DNA of 64,000 nucleotides, taken from assembly GCF_000170795.1 (NCBI RefSeq), contig NZ_ABCM01000003.1:62001-126000 (forward strand), in the 5' to 3' direction. Position 1 is the first letter of the stretch; every line of letters starts with the position of its first letter. Below, piece after piece: positions 19,020 to 28,883 of this stretch. The position numbers were made by a program, and so were the translations under genes. The notes under the pieces are model-generated. The model saw nothing but the letters and a program-made list of their open reading frames with translations, searched no databases and was not told the DNA's origin. The DNA is from Pedobacter sp. BAL39. GTDB lineage: Bacteria; Bacteroidota; Bacteroidia; Sphingobacteriales; Sphingobacteriaceae.

Positions 19020-19637
19020 AGTTTCAATTCTGATTACCTGTCAAAACTAATGCTACTTTTAAAGGTAAAATAGCTGTAATCAGTATTAAAATAGTCGCAA
19101 AACAAAATCTGCAATTTCTGCGGTACTTTAGCACTTCAGTTATTTCCACAGATGTCACCTCGGTTTGGGTACTTATCTAATAATTTTGTTCGGTAGCTAT
19201 GGGACGGCTTTGTCCGCTAAAAAGCGTGAGATACTCCAGGACCTTACTGGGCTCGTACTAATTTTGTTTGGGGTCTAATCGGCACTAAATACGCGTTGAT
19301 GACCCATTTCGAGGTGATTTTATTAGCTTTAGCCTATCAAATCGCGAACCAATGGCTACGCAATGGTTACGCAACCCTTTTCCAACAGCGAACAAGGTGC
19401 GAACGAGCACCGAACAAGGACCCTATGTATTAATAGGGTTGGGTCTTGTCACAATCGGGTGCCTTGAAAAAATTCTGTACGCATCAGGCGATGATGCGTA
19501 AGTCATTATGATGCAAGTGTACCTGTTTTCCTAATCAATGAGTTAATTAAAGGTGTATCTTTCCCTACGGGATTCCGTATTGGACATCAGACAAATAATT
19601 TGCCGGATGTACATCGACAGGATTGAACAAGTGAATT
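19020..19637. repeat. Non-coding stretch with 11-bp tandem repeats and hairpins
   Basis: No credible gene in 618 bp. It contains two 11-bp units in tandem (AATGGCTACGC, AATGGTTACGC; 19351-19372). Three more 11-bp units follow (GCGAACAAGGT, GCGAACGAGCA, CCGAACAAGGA; 19388-19420), then an inverted repeat ACCCTAT/ATAGGGT (19420-19439) and a perfect 9-bp inverted repeat TACGCATCA/TGATGCGTA with a 5-nt loop (19478-19500). The cluster looks like a dispersed intergenic repeat element of the genus; this is inferred, as no second copy is in the window. Confidence 0.5.
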
Positions 19638-19961
19638 TTACTTTCTTGGTCTTCTTGGTCTTAAGCCGGGAGCTGCGCTTGGTGGCCCAACTTTTTTATA
19701 CACCGGTGCTTTCGGTGGGGTCTCTGCAGCCACACGTACCGTAAGTTCATTACCCTTAAATGTAGCGCCATTCAATGCAGCAACCGCTTTATCGGCTTCT
19801 TCCTGATTGGCCATTTCCAAAAAGGCATAGCCCTTGGATTTACGCGTAACTTTATCCCTCACAATTTTAATTGTCACCACCTGACCATGCAGACTGATGA
19901 ACATAACAAGATCCATTTCTGATGTCTCAGAAGATAAGCCCCCTACAAAAATTTTTACCAT
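19638..19961 (-). CDS. Small RNA-binding protein with one RRM domain
   Basis: A 107-residue protein made of a single RRM (1-80) and a short proline- and arginine-rich tail. RNP2 is IFVGGL (4-9) and RNP1 is KGYAFLEM, with the aromatic residues that stack on RNA bases. Such proteins are common in Bacteroidota, which generally lack Hfq in this group, and may act as general RNA chaperones or post-transcriptional regulators. A minus-strand -7 box, TATTTTTG (19979-19986), lies 17 bp before the start codon. Transcribed alone. Confidence 0.9.
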   Translation of the reverse strand: MVKIFVGGLSSETSEMDLVMFISLHGQVVTIKIVRDKVTRKSKGYAFLEMANQEEADKAVAALNGATFKGNELTVRVAAETPPKAPVYKKVGPPSAAPGLRPRRPRK

Positions 19962-19978
19962 TTAGACGAAGATGTTTC

Positions 19979-19986
19979 CAAAAATA
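19979..19986 (-). promoter_or_regulatory. -7 box TATTTTTG of the RRM gene
   Basis: Reads CAAAAATA on the plus strand. A perfect TAnnTTTG match, 17 bp upstream of the ATG at 19961. No clear -33 element is seen. Confidence 0.4.
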
Positions 19987-20228
19987 TAAATTATCCAAGC
20001 ATTTTTCAGGCCATTGTCGCGGTTTTTATTCGACTACCGAAGAAAAAGTTGCTGAAACTGCCAAATTACACTCCAAAAGGCATAAAATTGTTGATGAAAT
20101 GACGGAGGTCTGAGGATGTCAAAATTACAGTGTGCTGGAAGGTATGTCAGCAGGTTGTTTTTTAGTATTCCAAAAAGAACAGGATAGTTCAGGACAGATC
20201 TATGCGGGAATAACATTAGATTGCTGCT

Positions 20229-23200
20229 ATGAAAATCCAGTTTTATCTATTGATGATCTCAGCCTGTTTTGCCGGATTCAGTGGCAAGGGCCAGACTGTG
20301 AACACCGGGCAGCTAAATGCCCTGGAGCATAACTTTACGGACATTCCGGATACTGTACAGACTTCTGTTTATTGGTATTGGATCTCCGGCAACATCTCCA
20401 AAGAAGGGGTTGTAAAAGATTTAGAATCCATGAAAAAGGTGGGCATCAACCGAGCTTTTATCGGGAATATAGGTCTTGATGATGTCGCTTACGGGCCCGT
20501 AAAACTCTTCTCCGATGCCTGGTGGGACATTCTTCACACCGCGTTGAAAGCTGCTACACGGCTGAACATTGAAATCGGGATCTTTAATGGACCCGGTTGG
20601 AGCCAGTCGGGAGGTCCCTGGGTAAAACCACAGCAATCCATGCGTTACCTCAGTTCTGTGGAGCGGATGGTGAAAGGCCCATCACTGTTCAAGGGGCGCC
20701 TGGATCAGCCACATCCCGATTTTCAGGATGTAAAAGTCCTGGCTTACCCCGTTGCTGCTGATTTTAATCAAGACATAGCCGCTTTAAAGCCAAAGCTCAA
20801 CGCCCGGCCAGCAGTTGCCGGTTTGGAGCTCCTGATGGACGGTAATATAGAAACAGTGGTGAGGTTACCCAGAAGCAATAACCTTAGCATTGAAGTTAAT
20901 GCTCCATCGGCATACACCGTACGTAGTCTTACACTGATGCCGGTTCGCCAAACGGTGCATCTGGAGGGGGAGGTGCAGGCCATCCTGAATGGCAGTTACC
21001 AGACCATCAAACGTTTTTCCATTGACCGCAGCAACAGGGAGCTGAACGTAGGCTTCAGTCCATTCAGTCCCGCAGTGGTGGCCTTGCCGGCAACTACCGC
21101 GAAAGATTTCCGGATCGTCTTTTCAAATGTTTCTGCCGATTGTGAGCTGGCAGAGCTGAGCCTTTCTGCAACTCCAAAAGTGGAGGCCTTTGCAGAGAAA
21201 ACACTCGCTAAAATGTGGCCTACGCCACATCCATTCTGGCAGGCTTACCAATGGCAGACTCAGCCTGATGATGCCAGAGGACAGGTAATTGACCCCTCAA
21301 AAGTAATTGATATCTCCAAATACCTGTCGCCGGACGGCATCCTGAACTGGGAAGTCCCGGCGGGAAACTGGATCATTGAGCGTACTGGTATGGCGCCAAC
21401 ACAGGTGAAAAATGCACCTGCGGAACCTATAGGAACAGGGCTGGAAGTCGATAAAATGAGCAGCAAACATGTCGAGGCACACTTCGAAGCCTTCCTTGGA
21501 GAGATCTTAAAACGCATCCCCCCAGAAGACCGCAAGACCTGGAAGGTAAATGTCCAGGATAGTTACGAAACCGGGGGACAGAACTGGACGGATGAGATGG
21601 AGCGCGATTTCCTGCAGGCCTACCACTATGATCCCATGCCATACATGCCGGTGCTGCAGGGTAAGGTTGTGGGAAGCAGGGAGATGTCTGACCGCTTTTT
21701 ATGGGACCTGAGACGCCTCATTGCGGATAATGTATCCTACAAATACGTGGGGGCCTTCCGCGACATCAGTCATAAAAACGGACTGACCACCTGGCTTGAA
21801 AATTATGGCCATTGGGGTTTTCCGGGTGAGTTTCTGCAGTATGGCGGACAATCGGACGAGGTCGGCGGGGAGTTCTGGAGTGAGGGCGACCTGGGAGACA
21901 TCGAAAACAAAGCAGCTTCATCGGCTGCACATATCTATGGGAAAAATAAGGTTTCCGCAGAATCTTTTACCGCTGCAGGCAATCCTTTCTACCGCTATCC
22001 GGCATTGTTCAAAAAACGCGGCGACCGCTTTTTTACGGAGGGCATCAACAATACGCTGATGCATGTATACATCAGTCAGCCTGCAGATCAGGTACCCGGC
22101 CTGGACGCCTGGTTCGGTGTGGAATTCAACCGGCACAACACCTGGTTTTACGACATGGATGTCTTCCTTAAATACATCAAAAGGTGTAACATGATGCTTC
22201 AGCAAGGACGTTACGAGGCAGATGTTGCTTATTTTATTGGCGAAGATGCCCCTAAAATGACTGGTGTTACAGATCCGGCGCTACCGCAGGGATATTCTTA
22301 TGATTACATCAATGCGGAAGTGCTCAAAAACAGGATTAAGGTAGAAAATGGAAAGCTGACATTGCCCAATGGTTTGAATTACAGCATCCTGGTATTGCCG
22401 AAGATAGAAACGATGAGGCCGGAATTATTGCGAAAGATCAAAGACTTTGTTGCGCAGGGAGCGGTGGTTCTTGGCCCTGCACCAAAACGGTCCCCAAGCC
22501 TGGAGGGATTCCCTTCTGCAGATCAGGAGGTAGCCAAACTGGCGAATGAATTATGGGGGAATATTGATGGTAAAAATATTAAAGTAAACCGTTTCGGTAA
22601 GGGGTTGGTGATGGATGGAATGGGCATGCAGGAAGCGCTGGACCTGATTAAGGTGGCTCCTGATCTGAAAATCACACAAAGCGACTCTGTTTTGTTTATC
22701 CACAGAAAGTTGCCGGAAGCCTCAGTATATTTTATTTCCAACCAAAAAGCTCAGGAGGTCAGCATATCCGCAACATTCCGCATCAGGGGTAAACAGCCTG
22801 AATTATGGGATCCTGCTACTGGCAGCACCCGTGAGCTACCTGCATTCAGTCAGACGGACTCCAGTACGTCTGTACCTTTGAGGCTTGCGCCTCTGGAGAG
22901 CTGTTTCATTGTGTTCAGGAAGGATGCTGAGGTGGGGACAGTAAGGCAGACAGCTGCGCGTCGACCGGAGCTGGTAAATTATTTGGAACCTTTGCAAAAA
23001 CTGACCATTGGCCAGCCCTGGTCTGTTGTCTTTGATTCGAAGATGGGCGGTCCTGCGGCACCAGTGATCTTCGATCAACTGACCGACTGGTCGGCACATG
23101 CAGACGAGCGCATCCGCTATTATTCGGGTACAGCGGTATACCACAATGTGATTGAATTAAAAAAACTTAAAAAAGGACAAGCGGTATTCCTTGACCTGGG

Positions 23201-23474
23201 CATGGCGCGGGCAATTGCAAAAGTGACCGTAAATGGGATTGAACTGGGAGGCCTATGGACGGCGCCATACAAAGTTGACATCAGCAAGGCCGTTAAAAAG
23301 GGTAAAAATAAGATCGAGATTAAAGTGGTCAATACCTGGGTGAACCGCCTGATCGGAGAGAGCCGTCTGCCGGCAGCGGAGCGTAAAATTTCTGCTGCAC
23401 ATGCCAATTACAATCCGCAGAGCAGGCTGTCGTCATCAGGTTTGTTAGGCCCTGTTTATGTAGAAGTCTATTGA
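20229..23474 (+). CDS. GH106-type glycoside hydrolase, likely alpha-L-rhamnosidase
   Basis: A 1081-residue secreted enzyme with a signal peptide (about 1-21). The N-terminal catalytic region matches GH106: SVYWYWISGNISKEGVVKDL, followed by KKVGINRAFIGNIG and GPGWSQSGGPWV. The C-terminus has a GH2-like sugar-binding jelly roll (about 985-1075: VTVNGIELGGLWTAPYKVDI). GH106 enzymes release terminal L-rhamnose from pectins such as rhamnogalacturonan II and from plant or bacterial glycans. A small hairpin terminator separates it from an esterase on the same strand. Length is normal for the family. Confidence 0.87.
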   Translation: MKIQFYLLMISACFAGFSGKGQTVNTGQLNALEHNFTDIPDTVQTSVYWYWISGNISKEGVVKDLESMKKVGINRAFIGNIGLDDVAYGPVKLFSDAWWDILHTALKAATRLNIEIGIFNGPGWSQSGGPWVKPQQSMRYLSSVERMVKGPSLFKGRLDQPHPDFQDVKVLAYPVAADFNQDIAALKPKLNARPAVAGLELLMDGNIETVVRLPRSNNLSIEVNAPSAYTVRSLTLMPVRQTVHLEGEVQAILNGSYQTIKRFSIDRSNRELNVGFSPFSPAVVALPATTAKDFRIVFSNVSADCELAELSLSATPKVEAFAEKTLAKMWPTPHPFWQAYQWQTQPDDARGQVIDPSKVIDISKYLSPDGILNWEVPAGNWIIERTGMAPTQVKNAPAEPIGTGLEVDKMSSKHVEAHFEAFLGEILKRIPPEDRKTWKVNVQDSYETGGQNWTDEMERDFLQAYHYDPMPYMPVLQGKVVGSREMSDRFLWDLRRLIADNVSYKYVGAFRDISHKNGLTTWLENYGHWGFPGEFLQYGGQSDEVGGEFWSEGDLGDIENKAASSAAHIYGKNKVSAESFTAAGNPFYRYPALFKKRGDRFFTEGINNTLMHVYISQPADQVPGLDAWFGVEFNRHNTWFYDMDVFLKYIKRCNMMLQQGRYEADVAYFIGEDAPKMTGVTDPALPQGYSYDYINAEVLKNRIKVENGKLTLPNGLNYSILVLPKIETMRPELLRKIKDFVAQGAVVLGPAPKRSPSLEGFPSADQEVAKLANELWGNIDGKNIKVNRFGKGLVMDGMGMQEALDLIKVAPDLKITQSDSVLFIHRKLPEASVYFISNQKAQEVSISATFRIRGKQPELWDPATGSTRELPAFSQTDSSTSVPLRLAPLESCFIVFRKDAEVGTVRQTAARRPELVNYLEPLQKLTIGQPWSVVFDSKMGGPAAPVIFDQLTDWSAHADERIRYYSGTAVYHNVIELKKLKKGQAVFLDLGMARAIAKVTVNGIELGGLWTAPYKVDISKAVKKGKNKIEIKVVNTWVNRLIGESRLPAAERKISAAHANYNPQSRLSSSGLLGPVYVEVY

Positions 23475-23500
23475 TGGTCATGGATAAAATGACCATTTTT
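23474..23500 (+). terminator. Small terminator hairpin after the GH106 gene
   Basis: ATGGTCAT / ATGACCAT (8 bp) with a 7-nt loop, followed by TTTT. The left arm overlaps the stop codon. It may only partly stop transcription into the esterase gene. Confidence 0.55.
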
Positions 23501-23541
23501 ACCAGACAAAATATTAACGAGTACCCTATAATACTTATCAG

Positions 23542-24372
23542 ATGATCCAAAGAACCTTGTTTGTTGCCCTGTTTTCGCTGCTGCTCAATTTTAGTTATGC
23601 GCAGCAGCCGGTTTATACCACGAAAGAAGATGTATTGTATTACCCTGAAGCAGTTTATAAAGCGAATAGCTATATCGCTGAAAGATGTAAACTGGATGTA
23701 TACTATCCGAAGAATAAGACGAACAGTCCCGCAATTGTGTGGTTTCATGGCGGCGGACTGACGGGAGGGAATAAGGAAATCCCTAAGGCACTGACCGAAC
23801 AGGGGTTCATTGTCATTGGTGTGGGCTACCGGTTGGCTCCAAAGGCGGTGGTGAACGACATCATTGAAGATGCGGCAGCAGCCGTGGCATGGACCTTTCA
23901 GCATGTTCAGGAATATGGAGGCAGTAAAAACCTGGTGTTTTTATCCGGACATTCTGCAGGGGCTTACCTGGACCTGATGGTGACGCTGGACAAAAAAAGA
24001 CTGGCAAAGTACGATCTTGACCCCAATCAGGTTGCAGGCGTCATTTCTCTGAGTGCACAGACCATTACCCACTTTACACGCAGACAGGAATTAAAGCTGA
24101 AAGATACACACCCTCTGGTGGATGAATATGCGCCTTTGTATTTTGTGAGGGCCGATGCGCCACCATTGCTGCTGATCACTGGCGACAGGGAGCTCGAAAT
24201 GCTCGGACGTTATGAGGAGAATGCATACCTCGCCAGGATGATGAAACTGAACGGACATAAAAAAACGGTGCTGTATGAGCTGGATGGTTATGGTCATAAC
24301 ATGACAGAACCCGCTTTCCCTTTACTCATCAAGGAAGTTAAAACCTTAACGAAAGAAATCATTGGAAAATAA
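23542..24372 (+). CDS. Secreted alpha/beta-hydrolase, carbohydrate esterase/lipase-like
   Basis: A 276-residue protein with a signal peptide (about 1-21). It has the oxyanion-hole motif HGGG (69-72) of the hormone-sensitive-lipase and BD-FAE groups, and the nucleophile elbow GHSAG with Ser138. Asp215 (TGDRELEM) and His252 (GYGHNM) complete a normal triad. It lies 67 bp downstream of the GH106 rhamnosidase, so it may remove acetyl or feruloyl groups from the same rhamnose-containing glycan; this is inferred from position. A good terminator follows. Confidence 0.82.
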   Translation: MIQRTLFVALFSLLLNFSYAQQPVYTTKEDVLYYPEAVYKANSYIAERCKLDVYYPKNKTNSPAIVWFHGGGLTGGNKEIPKALTEQGFIVIGVGYRLAPKAVVNDIIEDAAAAVAWTFQHVQEYGGSKNLVFLSGHSAGAYLDLMVTLDKKRLAKYDLDPNQVAGVISLSAQTITHFTRRQELKLKDTHPLVDEYAPLYFVRADAPPLLLITGDRELEMLGRYEENAYLARMMKLNGHKKTVLYELDGYGHNMTEPAFPLLIKEVKTLTKEIIGK

Positions 24373-24411
24373 ACTTTAATGAATGGCATCGAAGGCCATA
24401 TCATGATATTG

Positions 24412-24452
24412 AAAATCCCGGAGATACAGGTTGTATTCCGGGATTTTATTTT
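24412..24452 (+). terminator. Rho-independent terminator after the esterase
   Basis: An 11-bp perfect stem (AAAATCCCGGA / TCCGGGATTTT) with a 14-nt loop and a T-rich tail. It separates the esterase from the LacI gene. Confidence 0.8.
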
Positions 24453-24567
24453 ATAGACTAACATTCGACTTTAATCGTCGGCGCAAATAAGCTTAAGGCT
24501 GTTTTTAGACTCGTAAAATTTGTATCTTGCTGATCGAACCTTTATTGTCTGAAATCATCTAACCAGA

Positions 24568-25593
24568 ATGCACAAGAACAAACTACCCACGATCAAGGAA
24601 ATAGCAAAGAAACTGAACATCTCGACCTCAACAGTATCGAGGGCTTTGCATGACCATAAAAGTATTGGGGCAGTAACCACCATGAGGGTGCATCAGGCAG
24701 CAAAGGAGCTTGGTTATGAGGTGAATAAGTCAGCATTGTTCTTTAAACAGCAAAAGACCTATACTATTGGTGTCATCATCCCCAACCTGGCGGAGCCTTT
24801 TTTCTCATCGGCACTTTGTGGCGTAGAGGATTTTGCGGAGCCTTTCAACTACACCGTGATCATCGGGCAGTCGCTGGACACCCTGGACCGCGAGAAGCGC
24901 ATCCTTGAAAATATGAAAGACCACCGTGTGGATGGCATCCTCGTTTCCCTTAGCAAGGATACCAACACTTACGATCATTTTGAGAGTCTTAAAAAGTATA
25001 ACATTCCGGTGGTATTTTTTGACCGTGTGCCTGACAAAAAGGACATCCACTTTGTCGCCGGAAATCTCCATTCGGGAATGCTGCAGGCCATCACCAAGCT
25101 GGTCAACATGGGGCATAAGAAAATCGGCCTCATCAATGGTCCTGCAAAGCTAGCTGCCACGCTGCAGCGGTTGGAGCTTTACCTGAAGTGCCTCCGGTCG
25201 AACGACCTGGAAGTGAACTATGACCTGATCGTATCGACAACGCTGAGCAAGACCGATAATGTTACTGCCATGCAGAAGTTAATGGCTCTGGAGCAACCTC
25301 CTACAGCGGTCATCGTATTCAATGATTACGTGTTGCTGGATTGTATCGCAACGGTAAAGGCGGCTAACCTTGTCGTCAATAAGGACATCAGCTTTATCAG
25401 CTTCGCTAATTTGCCCATATGGGAATACATGGATACGATGCCACTCGGATCTATTGAACAGTTTGCATACCAGCAGGCTTCGAAGGCTACAGAGTTTTTG
25501 TTTCAGCTGATAGAAGGCGGTAACCAGCCTCAGCCAGCCGAGGTTAAATTCCTGCAGTGCATCATTGATTCTGAAATGGTCAGCTATTCTTAA
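24568..25593 (+). CDS. LacI/GalR family transcriptional regulator
   Basis: A 341-residue regulator. The N-terminal HTH is typical (IKEIAKKLNISTSTVSRALH, about residues 8-27) with the hinge VHQAAKELGYEVN. A periplasmic-binding-protein-like sensor domain follows (TIGVIIPNLAEPFFSS onwards). It sits directly upstream of the SusC/SusD genes. Two CAAACGTTTG palindromes, the classical LacI-type operator shape, lie between them, so it most likely controls this utilisation locus in response to a sugar. Effector unknown. Confidence 0.92.
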   Translation: MHKNKLPTIKEIAKKLNISTSTVSRALHDHKSIGAVTTMRVHQAAKELGYEVNKSALFFKQQKTYTIGVIIPNLAEPFFSSALCGVEDFAEPFNYTVIIGQSLDTLDREKRILENMKDHRVDGILVSLSKDTNTYDHFESLKKYNIPVVFFDRVPDKKDIHFVAGNLHSGMLQAITKLVNMGHKKIGLINGPAKLAATLQRLELYLKCLRSNDLEVNYDLIVSTTLSKTDNVTAMQKLMALEQPPTAVIVFNDYVLLDCIATVKAANLVVNKDISFISFANLPIWEYMDTMPLGSIEQFAYQQASKATEFLFQLIEGGNQPQPAEVKFLQCIIDSEMVSYS

Positions 25594-25733
25594 ACCTTCT
25601 CGCTTTGTTTGTTACTTACTTACTTACCTCTTCTTTTGTGGGACTAAGTGTCTTATATACAGATAATTTTAGGGTGTTTTCCATGACGGTGGCAGGGACC
25701 TGCGTTTCATATTCTTTTTTTTATGCAATTTGA

Positions 25734-25745
25734 GCAAACGTTTGC
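25734..25745 (+). promoter_or_regulatory. LacI-type operator 1 (GCAAACGTTTGC)
   Basis: A perfect 12-bp palindrome with a central CG step, as recognised by LacI-family proteins. It lies 135 bp before the SusC start. Its centre is 21 bp from that of the second copy, two turns of the helix, so both would be bound on one face. Confidence 0.75.
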
Positions 25746-25755
25746 GTAAGCAACA

Positions 25756-25765
25756 CAAACGTTTG
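25756..25765 (+). promoter_or_regulatory. LacI-type operator 2 (CAAACGTTTG)
   Basis: Second palindromic copy, 10 bp perfect. It lies just upstream of a near-consensus -7 box (TTAATTTG, 25773-25780) for the susC transcript, so bound regulator could block polymerase. Confidence 0.75.
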
Positions 25766-25879
25766 CATAGCTTTAATTTGGTAATATGCCTTGTATACTG
25801 TTCTTTTTATAGTTTTTTTACTACAACTTTAGAATAACAATCAACTAACCGAATTTCTAACCTTTCCTAAACAACCTTT

Positions 25880-28879
25880 ATGAAAAAAGTTGTACTCCTC
25901 TGTTGTTGCCTTTTATTTAGCTTGGCAGGGATCGCACAAACGGCAACTGTAACTGGTACAGTCATTTCCGATGCCGACAAAAGCCCCCTGATTGGTGCGA
26001 TCATCGCTGTAAAAGGAAGCACCGTTACAGCCGTTACCAACAATAACGGGCAGTTTACAATAACCATTCCTGCTCAGAAAGCCACTTTGGTGATTCGTTC
26101 AATTGGTTTTGTGACCAAAGAGATTGCTGTTGTGGCAAATCAGAAGCTAAATATTGTACTGTCAGACGACGTTAGTCAGCTGAATGACGTAATCGTTGTC
26201 GGTTACAGCAGCAAAAAACAAAGCGAACTGACCAGCGCTGTTGCTGTGGTATCCTCAGAAAAACTTAAAGATGTTACCGCCAATAATATAGGCACCATGC
26301 TTCAGGGTAAGGTGGCCGGTTTGCAGGTGGTCAATAGCTCCGGTGCGCCGGGCTCTGCGCCGGAGATCAGGCTGCGTGGCGTATCCTCTGTTAATGCCAG
26401 TCAGAGTCCTCTCGTAGTGGTTGATGGCGTGATCGGTGGTAATTATGATCCCAACGATGTGGAGAGCATCACTGTATTAAAAGATGCAGGTGCTACCGCC
26501 TTATACGGCTCACAGGCGAATGCAGGCGTGCTGATTGTGACCACTAAAAGCGCTCGCTCCGGAGATACCCGTTTTGAATTTAAAGCAACCTCAGGATTCA
26601 GGACAGCAGATTTCGGTAAGCTGGATGTGATGAACAGTGCCGAACTATACGACTATCAGAAAGAATTTTATCGCGATTATATCGTGGGGGCAACAGACAA
26701 TTCCTACAAGATTGACCTGATCAAGTTTTATGGCGAGCGACCTTTGTCGCTGCTCGATCAGGACTACGACTGGTCAAAGGAGTCATTCAAAGCTGCACCA
26801 GTAAACAACTTCTACCTATCGGCAAGTGGAAAAACAGAAAAGAATAGCTATTACGCAGGTGTTTCTTATTACAATGAGAAAGGAACATTTATGAATACCG
26901 GATTTCAGCGTGTGAACCTCCGGGCCAATTCCACCTATACCTTTTCGAAAAAACTGAGCGTGACCAACAACATCAACCTCAGTGCGTCTACTGGGAAGAG
27001 CTACGATTACATGGATGTGTACTATTCCTTCCTTAACATGCCATGGGACAATCCCTACGATGCCAGTGGGGCGGCGGTATATGTAGATGGAAATTCCACC
27101 TTCAAGTGGTGGTCAAGGGATAAGATCAATCCCATCCACACCGTGCAGAATTCCGATCACCCTTATAAAGGATTTGACCTGAACTACGACTTTGCCCTGA
27201 ATTACAACATAACCAACTGGCTGACCTTCACCAGTACCAACAGGTTGTCGGCAGGATTCAATAAAGGTACCAATTACTTCTCTCCATTGGTGGCGGGAAA
27301 TTATCATGCTACGGGTTACATTGATGAGCTGAATACGCTGAACTACGGCGGTATTTCCAACAACCTGCTGAAGTTTAACTTCCAGCTGGGCGACCATTCC
27401 ATCAGTGGATTGGCGGGTGTTGCTTTTGAAGGCGGTCAGACCGAATATTCCGGGGCATCAGGTAAAGGTTTGCCTGAAGGACTGAGGGTGCTGAATGTGG
27501 TTTCCAACAATCAACTGGTAAATGGACTGACCGATAAACGCTATCTACAGTCTGCGCTATCACAGGTCAACTATAATTACAAAAGCCGCTACTTCCTCTC
27601 CGGATCTTTCCGTGTAGATGGATCATCAGCCTTTCCTAAAGAGAACAGGAATGCTGTGTTTCCTTCCGTTTCCGGCGCATGGCTCGCCAGCAATGAGGAT
27701 TTTATGAAAGACAACAATATTGTGGATAACCTGAAGCTCAGGTTAAGTTATGGGATCACCGGCACGCAGGACATTGGTTCCTCACGTTACCTGGGGCTTT
27801 ATTCTTTAACCACTCAATATAACTCGGTGACAGGGGCGGTGCCTTATCAGCTGGCAAGTCCTAATCTGACCTGGGAAAGCAAACACCAGATCAATGCGGG
27901 TATCGATATTGGCTTGTTCAAAAGGGTAAGCCTGACAATTGACGCCTATCGTAACAATACTAAAGATCTGTTGCTTCAGGTGTCGCAGCCATTATCTGTA
28001 GGTTTCGAAACGAAATGGGAAAATGCAGGTAATGTAATCAACAAAGGGATTGAGCTGGGCATCAACTCCACCAACATCAAGACGAAAGACTTTGAGTGGA
28101 ATACTGACTTTACCATCAACTTTAACAGCAACAAACTATATGGTTTGACTGCAGATATCGTGAAAACAGGATCCTGGAGCATCTCCCAGATTTACCGCAA
28201 TGGTGGAGATCTATACGAGTTTTACATGCCGAAATGGCTTGGCGTAGACGCGCAGACCGGTGCTCCGATGTGGGAAAAGCTGATTTATAACGAAGCGGGT
28301 GTAGCGGTAGCGAAAGAGAAGACTTTCAACTATTCAGAGGCAACCATACAGGAGTCCGGCTCCGCATTACCTAAATATCAGGGTGGTTTCAACAATAGCT
28401 TTACCTATAAAAGCTTCAACCTGAGGGTAAGCACCTATTTCAACTATGGCAATAAGGTGTTCAGCAACAACCTGCGTTTCATGATGAACGACGGACATGA
28501 GCCTTATTACAACCAGATCAAATTGCCTGATGACGCGAAAGTATGGTCGGGTCCTGGTGATACCGGAGCTACAGAACCAAGTCCGCAAAATTCAGCAAAC
28601 TCGACAGAGACTTCTACACGTTACCTGAAAGACGGCAGTTACTTTACCATCAGGAACATTGCGTTCAGCTACGGTCTTCCACAATCCATCGTACAGAAAC
28701 TGAATTTCAAGGCGATTACTGTGGGGATCACTGCTGACAATGTCGCTACCTTCTCTAACTTCCTTGGGCAGGATCCGCAAACCACCATTACTGGTGGTAG
28801 TTTTGCCACACCTGGGGTGTCGGACTTTAAATATCCCAATAACAGGCAATATTTGTTTACCGTTAATTTTAGCTTCTAA
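25880..28879 (+). CDS. SusC/RagA-family TonB-linked outer-membrane receptor
   Basis: A 999-residue receptor. It has a signal peptide (about 1-20), a carboxypeptidase-like domain (about 22-105: GTVISDADKSPLIGAI), and a plug domain with the SusC hallmark DVESITVLKDAGATALYGSQ (about residues 195-214) and IRLRGVSS. A 22-strand-type barrel ends in LFTVNFSF. SusC forms the channel that imports oligosaccharides bound by its SusD lid, the next gene, 4 bp downstream. It is the first structural gene of the locus behind the LacI operators. The substrate cannot be read from the receptor itself. Confidence 0.93.
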   Translation: MKKVVLLCCCLLFSLAGIAQTATVTGTVISDADKSPLIGAIIAVKGSTVTAVTNNNGQFTITIPAQKATLVIRSIGFVTKEIAVVANQKLNIVLSDDVSQLNDVIVVGYSSKKQSELTSAVAVVSSEKLKDVTANNIGTMLQGKVAGLQVVNSSGAPGSAPEIRLRGVSSVNASQSPLVVVDGVIGGNYDPNDVESITVLKDAGATALYGSQANAGVLIVTTKSARSGDTRFEFKATSGFRTADFGKLDVMNSAELYDYQKEFYRDYIVGATDNSYKIDLIKFYGERPLSLLDQDYDWSKESFKAAPVNNFYLSASGKTEKNSYYAGVSYYNEKGTFMNTGFQRVNLRANSTYTFSKKLSVTNNINLSASTGKSYDYMDVYYSFLNMPWDNPYDASGAAVYVDGNSTFKWWSRDKINPIHTVQNSDHPYKGFDLNYDFALNYNITNWLTFTSTNRLSAGFNKGTNYFSPLVAGNYHATGYIDELNTLNYGGISNNLLKFNFQLGDHSISGLAGVAFEGGQTEYSGASGKGLPEGLRVLNVVSNNQLVNGLTDKRYLQSALSQVNYNYKSRYFLSGSFRVDGSSAFPKENRNAVFPSVSGAWLASNEDFMKDNNIVDNLKLRLSYGITGTQDIGSSRYLGLYSLTTQYNSVTGAVPYQLASPNLTWESKHQINAGIDIGLFKRVSLTIDAYRNNTKDLLLQVSQPLSVGFETKWENAGNVINKGIELGINSTNIKTKDFEWNTDFTINFNSNKLYGLTADIVKTGSWSISQIYRNGGDLYEFYMPKWLGVDAQTGAPMWEKLIYNEAGVAVAKEKTFNYSEATIQESGSALPKYQGGFNNSFTYKSFNLRVSTYFNYGNKVFSNNLRFMMNDGHEPYYNQIKLPDDAKVWSGPGDTGATEPSPQNSANSTETSTRYLKDGSYFTIRNIAFSYGLPQSIVQKLNFKAITVGITADNVATFSNFLGQDPQTTITGGSFATPGVSDFKYPNNRQYLFTVNFSF

Positions 28880-28883
28880 GCAT

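Noticed and set aside
23329..23904. 191-codon reverse frame across the GH106-esterase junction
   Set aside because: It overlaps two genes with firm family matches and has no recognisable domain.
25612..25627. (TTAC)4 tandem repeat after the LacI gene
   Set aside because: Only four units and outside a coding region or recognised promoter; too short to argue for phase variation.
28740..28883. Longer N-terminus for the SusD protein
   Set aside because: It overlaps susC by 140 bp and would put about 48 residues before an obvious lipoprotein signal peptide.
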